Shown here one piece after another: positions 32,275-37,223 of a stretch of 37,223 bases of DNA (position 1 is the stretch's first letter; the number at the start of each line of letters is the position of its first letter). The notes under the pieces are model-generated. The model was not told where the DNA came from. It saw only the letters and a program-made list of their open reading frames with translations, and did no database searches. The translations under genes and the position numbers were made by a program. Source of the stretch: Pseudomonas paraversuta (lineage in GTDB: Bacteria > Pseudomonadota > Gammaproteobacteria > Pseudomonadales > Pseudomonadaceae); the NCBI RefSeq assembly GCF_904063065.1, contig NZ_CAJFCL010000017.1:1-37223 (forward strand), given 5' to 3'.

Positions 32275-32853
32275 TTAACCGAACAGGTACTCCCAGGCTC
32301 GGTCGTAATACCCTTTTTGCGTTTGAGTACTTCGAACCACCTCGTCATAAATCTGAGGTTGTTCGAAATACAGTCGCTCACTGCCACGGTGCCTGTAAAC
32401 GGCCCTGCAATGTATGCAGTGAATATATTTAATGGCTGGCCGGTAAATTGATATCGCTTCAAAAACCTCTTGCATATAGGTTCTTGTGATGACACCGATC
32501 ACATCATGATGAGCAGTGGGTAATGCCAGCTCTGATTCGAATGCGTTGCTCAGTGTGTAGTTAAACGTGGTGTTGTCTGCGTGGATGAATTCTTTAGGAT
32601 TAATGTTTTTAGGTTCGCGTGCGGGGTTGTAAGTACTGTTATTCAATAGCAGGCGCCACCCCACGTCGGTGTTTGTATCTTCAGAGTGGTAGGCGTAATA
32701 AACCAGTTTTCTTCCTTTAGGCACAATCACCGGTGTCGCATAGGCCTTCTGAGAGCGTCTGATGCCTCCGTGAGCGAAGAGAATGGCATGCTCCGCCGCA
32801 GGGTTGATCGACTTGATGAAAACAAATTTATGCCTGTAAATGATGCCGCCCAT
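32275..32853 (-). CDS. Unrecognised protein, weakly resembling putative adhesin Stv-type proteins
   Basis: A 192-residue protein with no function that I can assign. It is cytoplasmic by appearance (no signal peptide or membrane span). Visible features are HAILFAHGG at 22-30, VPKGRKLVYYAYHSED at 44-59 and a Cys/His cluster IHCIHCR at 144-150. The HGG block, the VPKG block and the late cysteine motif recall proteins named putative adhesin Stv, but this is memory of a pattern, not an alignment. The ATG at 32853 has AGGGAG upstream; an earlier ATG at 32883 lacks a ribosome site. Base composition is lower in G+C than all neighbours, which suggests horizontal transfer. It is divergent from the RHS gene and may belong to the same accessory module. 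Confidence 0.6.
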   Translation of the reverse strand: MGGIIYRHKFVFIKSINPAAEHAILFAHGGIRRSQKAYATPVIVPKGRKLVYYAYHSEDTNTDVGWRLLLNNSTYNPAREPKNINPKEFIHADNTTFNYTLSNAFESELALPTAHHDVIGVITRTYMQEVFEAISIYRPAIKYIHCIHCRAVYRHRGSERLYFEQPQIYDEVVRSTQTQKGYYDRAWEYLFG

Positions 32854-33211
32854 CCCCGTCTCCCTAGGTAATATATCGGTCATTGTTTAGTTGTGGTGAG
32901 TGGCAGGTGGCCGTTCATTGGATGCCATGGGCAAGTTTCAATAGGGTTATTGGCAAGTCTATAAATGAACGGTTGCTGTTCAATGTAGCAAGTCTGCAGC
33001 CTGGTAAGTTAGCGAGTAAGGAAATGTGCTTATATAGGATTACTCTCAAAGTTTGTGTGGGTGCAGCGTTCTGAACTCTGCTGTCGTTGAGGAACTGATC
33101 CGGCTCTCATTTCTTTCTGTAGCGGCATCACTTACAGCCCTTGCTCATTGTTACCCTCAAGTCAGAGATTCTATTTTGCGACTCCTTTCAGCGAACCAAG
33201 GAGTAGCGAAC
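32854..33211. other. A+T-richer non-coding gap before the RHS gene
   Basis: No convincing gene, hairpin or repeat was seen in these 358 bases. The composition is lower in G+C than the flanking catabolic cluster and resembles the small gene to its left. The only functional signal is the ribosome site AAGGAG at 33198-33203, eight bases before the RHS start. Promoters for both flanking genes must lie here, but I could not identify them. Confidence 0.6.
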
Positions 33212-36200
33212 ATGCCTGATTTATCTGAGCACACCCCCGATATCCAGTCCGCCGCCAGCCTGCTCAGCAGCGGCGATGTGTATTCCGGGGCCTACAACTT
33301 TATGAGCAGCATCAGTGCCGGCGTCGATCCGCGCACCGGTGCGTTCTCGGCCTCGATAACCCTGCCCACCGGCGCCGCCAACGATTTGCGCGGGCCCATC
33401 AGCCAGTTGCGCCTGAGCCATAGTCCGCTGATGGCCGAAGATCAGGGCTTCGGTCTGGGCTGGATGCTCGGCACCACCTCCTGGGATGGGACCAGCCAGC
33501 AACTGCAACTCAATTCCGGCGAGCGCTTTCGCGGTGAGATTGTCGGCCAGAGCATGCGTTTCCCGGATGTGCGTTTGCCGGTAATCGCAGTGACCGTTCA
33601 GCGTCAGGAAATGTGGGTCCGGCATAACGACGGCACTTGTGAACGACTCGCGCCGTTGCCGGGGCATGCCAGCCTGTGGGTGGTCAGCACCCTGGTGGGT
33701 GCCGACGGCAGCGCCCTGAATTTTGACTGGCGTTCAGTTGGCAACGCGGCGTACCTGCAAAAAGTCAGTGATGCCCAAGGCCGCACTGTGCTGGCTCTGG
33801 CCTACGAGGGCGTGACAACCCATCTGACCTTACAGCCGGATACCCCCGCACAGGTGGTGATGTCTTTTCACCGGGTCTCCGGGCAGTTGCGCCGGGTGAC
33901 GGTGGACGGCCTGCCCGATAATGGCTGGCAGTTTGAATACACCCGCAGTGATTCAGGTCTGTTGCTGCTGAACAAATGCACCCAGCCCACCGGCAGCACC
34001 GAGGAAGTGACTTACAGCGAGGCCAACGGCCTCAACCTGCCTGCAGGGGCGCCGTTTGCGCGGATGCCGGTGGTCAGTCAGACCCGCAAGGACCCGGGGG
34101 ACGGCCAGCCGGTGCAACTGGTTCGCTATGACTATGGACTGTATGGCAGCAACAACTATTTTGGCTGGCCGGCAGTGCGTCAGTGGCGTAATCGCGAAGA
34201 CAACCTCTACCACCTGACCGGTGCCGGGGATTTCCTTTATGGCTCCACCGAAACCCTGATGGATGCTAGGGGCACACCCCTGCAAACCATCAGCCGCACC
34301 TTTAACCGCTTCCACCTGCTGACCCGTGAACGCACCTTGCAGGGCCAGACCCTGCAGGAAACCGAAACCACCTATTACGACGAGCCGTGGTTGCCCATTG
34401 CCCGGCAACTGCCTTACTTCCAGTTCCCGCACAAGGTCATTACCCGCAAGGCGCAGCTGGACGGCCAACGGGTGTTGCGAGAGCTTGTTACCGAAGAAGA
34501 AACCCGCTACGACGAGCTGGGCAACCCGGTGTGGCACCGCAATGCATTGGGGGCCGTTGAAGAGTCCGAGTACTACCCGGTGAGCGGCGAGACCGACAAC
34601 TGCCCGGCCGACCCACTGGGCCGCATCACCCGTCTGAAAAGTCGTACGGTCAGCCCGCCACCCGGTACCGAAGGCCCGGTCAAACAGACCCGCTACCGTT
34701 ATCAGGCGCTGCCGGTACGTCAGAATGCTCCGGCGTTTGCCTTGCCTACCTTTGTGCAAAGCAGCGAGGAACAGCTACTGCTGGTCGACGGTGAAAAACT
34801 TGGCGAGCTGGGCCGCTCGACGCAAAATTTCATTAACGATCCGGCCTCGCCCCATCACGCTCGCATGCTCAGCGAAACCCAGACGGTAGAAGGTAAAAGC
34901 ACTACCCGGGCCTACAGCTACAGCCTGACCCAAGCCCCAAACGCCCGCTCTCTTGAGCGCGCAGTCCTGCAGGAAAATGTCACGATTACAGGTCACGATG
35001 GCCAGTCAACTGTTGCGCAATCGTCGCAGGATTTGTACTCCGGCCTGATGGTCACCGAGCAGACCGACGAGCAACTGCGCATGGCCTTTGCCCACGATGC
35101 TCTGGGCCGTGTAACTCAGGAAGTCGCGGCCCCGGATTCGGCGTTCGAGGCTGAGGTCAATTGGGCCTATTCCTTGTCAGCGAACCAGCGCTGCCAGACC
35201 CGAATCGGCGCTTCCGGACGTAAGGAAACTGTCTGGCTCGATGGTATGGCCAGGGAAATCCGCCGGGAAAAACAGACCGACAGCGGTGAGACCTATACCG
35301 CCTGGACCGCCGAATATGACGTGCTGGGCCGGGTGTTCCGTGAAACCAGCTACGACCCGGGTAACGAAGACGTTCCTGCCCTGATCCTGACCACTGAACG
35401 CACCTTTGATGACTGGGGCAATGTGCTGACTGAAACCGGCGCAGACGGTATCACCCAGCACACCCTGGCCGACCCGGTAGCCCTGACCGGAACCCGCTGG
35501 CAGACCGACGCCAAGGGCGTGGCCGGGGCCAGAACCGTGACCACCCATAGCCTGGATGGCAAGCCGCTGACCGAGCAATTATTTTGCGCCCAAGGGGAGT
35601 TGCAACACACCTTGCGCTGGAGCTATGACGGCCTTGGCCGTTGCGTCAGCCAGTTCGATGCCATGGGCCGGGAGACCCGCCAAGAATGGGATGCGCGGGA
35701 CCGGTTGGTATCCACCACGCTGCCTGATGGCTCCCTCATTAAACGCACCTACGCTGAAGGCTATGACGGCGAATTGCCGGCTACGGTATCGATTAGCCAC
35801 CCTTCATTGGGCAGTAATGAAGTCCTGCTGGGCGAGCGTAAATATGACGGTCTGGGCCGACTGGTGTGGGAAAAGGTCGGGCAGGGTGTATCTGAATGGG
35901 AATATGCCGAAGGAGAAATTCACGCCCATACCCAAACCTTGCCTGACGGTACTCAAGTCCATACCGAACGCCAACCGGAACTGGGTGGTGCGTTGCTGTC
36001 GATGCAAGCTCCCGGGGTCAGCGTGTTCAACACCTACGATCCAAAAAATGGCCGTTTGCTGGAGTCCCGGGGCAACCTTGGGCAACAGAAAGATCACTGG
36101 TCCCCGTCCGGCCAACTGAGCAAAGCCGACTACGCCTGGCAAGGTGATCAGCCGCGCTCGCAACAGCAAAGCACCTCCCCGGCGGGCAGAGTAACGCGGC

Positions 36201-37223
36201 TGACCGATGCCGACGGTGCCGAACAGCGCTGCCAGTACGATGAATTCGGGCGTTTGAGCGTGCAGCAAGGTCCCGATGTGAGCATCAGCATTACTTACGA
36301 TGCAGCGTCGCGGATTCATCAGCAGCGAACCCAATCAAACGATGGCTCGCGGGACATGACCGTAACCCTGGGCTATGACAGCCTGGGTCGCCCGGCCCGT
36401 CGTGAAACGGCTACCCGAACGTCGAATGCACAGCATGTAGAAGTGCAGACCCAGCAATGGCGTAAAGACGGCAAGCTTGCGCAGCGTGAACTGACCCGTG
36501 ACGGTGTTTTGGTCCGGAGTGAAAGCTTCGACTACGACCTGCGCGGACGGGTGATTGCCCATCGCCTTGCAGGCCCGTCGTTGCCCGAAGATGCCCACGG
36601 CAAAACCTACCGCGAGCAACACTTCCAGTACGACGCCCTCGACAACGTCCTGCGTCTGGAAACGGTCTTTGCCGACGCCAGCGCCAGCAATATCAGTACA
36701 TTTACCTACAACCCCGCCGATCTCACCCAGCTGCTTAGTCTCAGCCACAGCCGAAGCGATTACCCGGCACCGGTAACCCTGGAGTACGACGCGCTGGGCA
36801 ATCTAAAACGCGACGAGCGCGGTAATCCGCTGCACTACGATGCCCTGGGCCGACTGATCGGGGTAACTCTGCCTACAGGCCAGCGTCGTTGGTACTACGG
36901 CCCGGCGGGCAACATCATCAAGACCGAAGACTCTACCGGCCCGCGCTGGCGTTACCACACCGGCGGTCAACTCAGTTGCGAGGTAGGTGAAAACACCCAG
37001 ACCCGCTGGGTGCGGGCCGGTGACGTTCCGGTGGCTGAAAGCCGTCTTGCATCGGCAGTGCGCGAAGTGATGCTGCTGGGCACCGATGCCCAGGGCTCGA
37101 TAACCACTGAGGCCAACGACAGCCTGAACACCCCGGTCTACGGCGCCTACGGCCAGAGCCAGCCCGGCACCAGCCGACTGGGCTACGCCGGCGCCTTGCG
37201 CGAACAGGACAGCGGCTGGTACT
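33212..37223 (+). CDS. Large RHS/YD-repeat protein (partial, C-terminus outside window)
   Basis: Very large RHS-family protein, at least 1337 residues, open from the ATG at 33212 to the window edge in one frame. The N-terminal 200 residues include GVDPRTGAFSASITLPTGA and GFGLGWMLGTTSWDG, as in RHS/Tc-type insecticidal or polymorphic toxins. From there on it is rich in YD repeats, for example YDVLGRVFRE, YDGLGRCVSQFDAMGRE, YDDLGR-like YDALGRLIGVTLPTG and YYGPAGNI. The last residues seen (GYAGALREQDSGWY) match the start of the RHS core-end segment, so the variable C-terminal toxin domain should begin roughly 50-150 residues beyond the edge. No signal peptide is visible; export would be by a type VI, Tc-like or other route. 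AAGGAG precedes the start. Confidence 0.9.
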   Translation, partial: MPDLSEHTPDIQSAASLLSSGDVYSGAYNFMSSISAGVDPRTGAFSASITLPTGAANDLRGPISQLRLSHSPLMAEDQGFGLGWMLGTTSWDGTSQQLQLNSGERFRGEIVGQSMRFPDVRLPVIAVTVQRQEMWVRHNDGTCERLAPLPGHASLWVVSTLVGADGSALNFDWRSVGNAAYLQKVSDAQGRTVLALAYEGVTTHLTLQPDTPAQVVMSFHRVSGQLRRVTVDGLPDNGWQFEYTRSDSGLLLLNKCTQPTGSTEEVTYSEANGLNLPAGAPFARMPVVSQTRKDPGDGQPVQLVRYDYGLYGSNNYFGWPAVRQWRNREDNLYHLTGAGDFLYGSTETLMDARGTPLQTISRTFNRFHLLTRERTLQGQTLQETETTYYDEPWLPIARQLPYFQFPHKVITRKAQLDGQRVLRELVTEEETRYDELGNPVWHRNALGAVEESEYYPVSGETDNCPADPLGRITRLKSRTVSPPPGTEGPVKQTRYRYQALPVRQNAPAFALPTFVQSSEEQLLLVDGEKLGELGRSTQNFINDPASPHHARMLSETQTVEGKSTTRAYSYSLTQAPNARSLERAVLQENVTITGHDGQSTVAQSSQDLYSGLMVTEQTDEQLRMAFAHDALGRVTQEVAAPDSAFEAEVNWAYSLSANQRCQTRIGASGRKETVWLDGMAREIRREKQTDSGETYTAWTAEYDVLGRVFRETSYDPGNEDVPALILTTERTFDDWGNVLTETGADGITQHTLADPVALTGTRWQTDAKGVAGARTVTTHSLDGKPLTEQLFCAQGELQHTLRWSYDGLGRCVSQFDAMGRETRQEWDARDRLVSTTLPDGSLIKRTYAEGYDGELPATVSISHPSLGSNEVLLGERKYDGLGRLVWEKVGQGVSEWEYAEGEIHAHTQTLPDGTQVHTERQPELGGALLSMQAPGVSVFNTYDPKNGRLLESRGNLGQQKDHWSPSGQLSKADYAWQGDQPRSQQQSTSPAGRVTRLTDADGAEQRCQYDEFGRLSVQQGPDVSISITYDAASRIHQQRTQSNDGSRDMTVTLGYDSLGRPARRETATRTSNAQHVEVQTQQWRKDGKLAQRELTRDGVLVRSESFDYDLRGRVIAHRLAGPSLPEDAHGKTYREQHFQYDALDNVLRLETVFADASASNISTFTYNPADLTQLLSLSHSRSDYPAPVTLEYDALGNLKRDERGNPLHYDALGRLIGVTLPTGQRRWYYGPAGNIIKTEDSTGPRWRYHTGGQLSCEVGENTQTRWVRAGDVPVAESRLASAVREVMLLGTDAQGSITTEANDSLNTPVYGAYGQSQPGTSRLGYAGALREQDSGWY

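Noticed and set aside
32883..33074. Small open frame of 63 codons on the plus strand
   Set aside because: No ribosome site, no similarity that I recognise, and it lies in the promoter gap before the RHS gene.

Overview
The window looks like a chromosomal segment of a Pseudomonas, most likely of the P. fluorescens group. The base composition is G+C-rich, the polyamine genes (glutamylpolyamine synthetase, oxidase, PuuR-type regulator) closely resemble pseudomonad genes, and the intergenic gaps carry REP-type inverted repeats (core TGGGAGCTGGCTTGCCAGCG) typical of that genus. No tRNA, rRNA, CRISPR array or insertion sequence was seen.

Region 1 (1-6551) handles polyamine uptake and glutamylation-dependent degradation. 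It holds a truncated PotH permease gene and potG on the minus strand, then puuD, and divergently the gamma-glutamylpolyamine synthetase, the gamma-glutamylputrescine oxidase and a PuuR/PauR-type regulator. A sigma-54-like promoter and possible operators lie between them. Region 2 (6552-10735) starts with a tandem REP array. It continues with an ACS-type MFS carrier overlapped by a D-2-hydroxyacid dehydrogenase gene, and a convergent MHS-type (ProP/KgtP-like) carrier. Region 3 (10842-14374) holds two divergent L,D-transpeptidase genes and a nitronate monooxygenase-like gene.

Region 4 (14347-32073) is the main interest: a divergent catabolic cluster of 14 genes around a short promoter region with a perfect 16-bp palindrome. 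The minus arm encodes an HsaB/TesA2-type flavin reductase with a MarR-like tail, an SDR, then hydratase, acylating aldehyde dehydrogenase and aldolase (the TesE/F/G or DmpE/F/G lower meta-cleavage route), a terminator and an MFS carrier. The plus arm encodes an aldehyde dehydrogenase, a probable Tat-exported amidase, an HsaA/TesA1-type monooxygenase, a KstD-like and a Kst4D/TesI-like dehydrogenase, a 3beta/17beta-hydroxysteroid-dehydrogenase-like SDR, a KshB-like reductase and a FadD3-like acyl-CoA ligase. The set is what is needed to oxidise an alicyclic alcohol to a ketone, desaturate the ring to a phenol, hydroxylate the phenol to a catechol and process the cleaved product. Yet the window has no extradiol dioxygenase, no meta-cleavage hydrolase, no KshA oxygenase and no dedicated regulator. 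It is either one part of a dispersed steroid pathway or a related pathway for another alicyclic, perhaps amide-linked, substrate.

Region 5 (32074-37223) is accessory. A visibly A+T-richer stretch with a small unfamiliar gene on the minus strand (weakly Stv-adhesin-like) is followed by a very large RHS/YD-repeat protein gene that runs off the right edge before its variable C-terminal domain.
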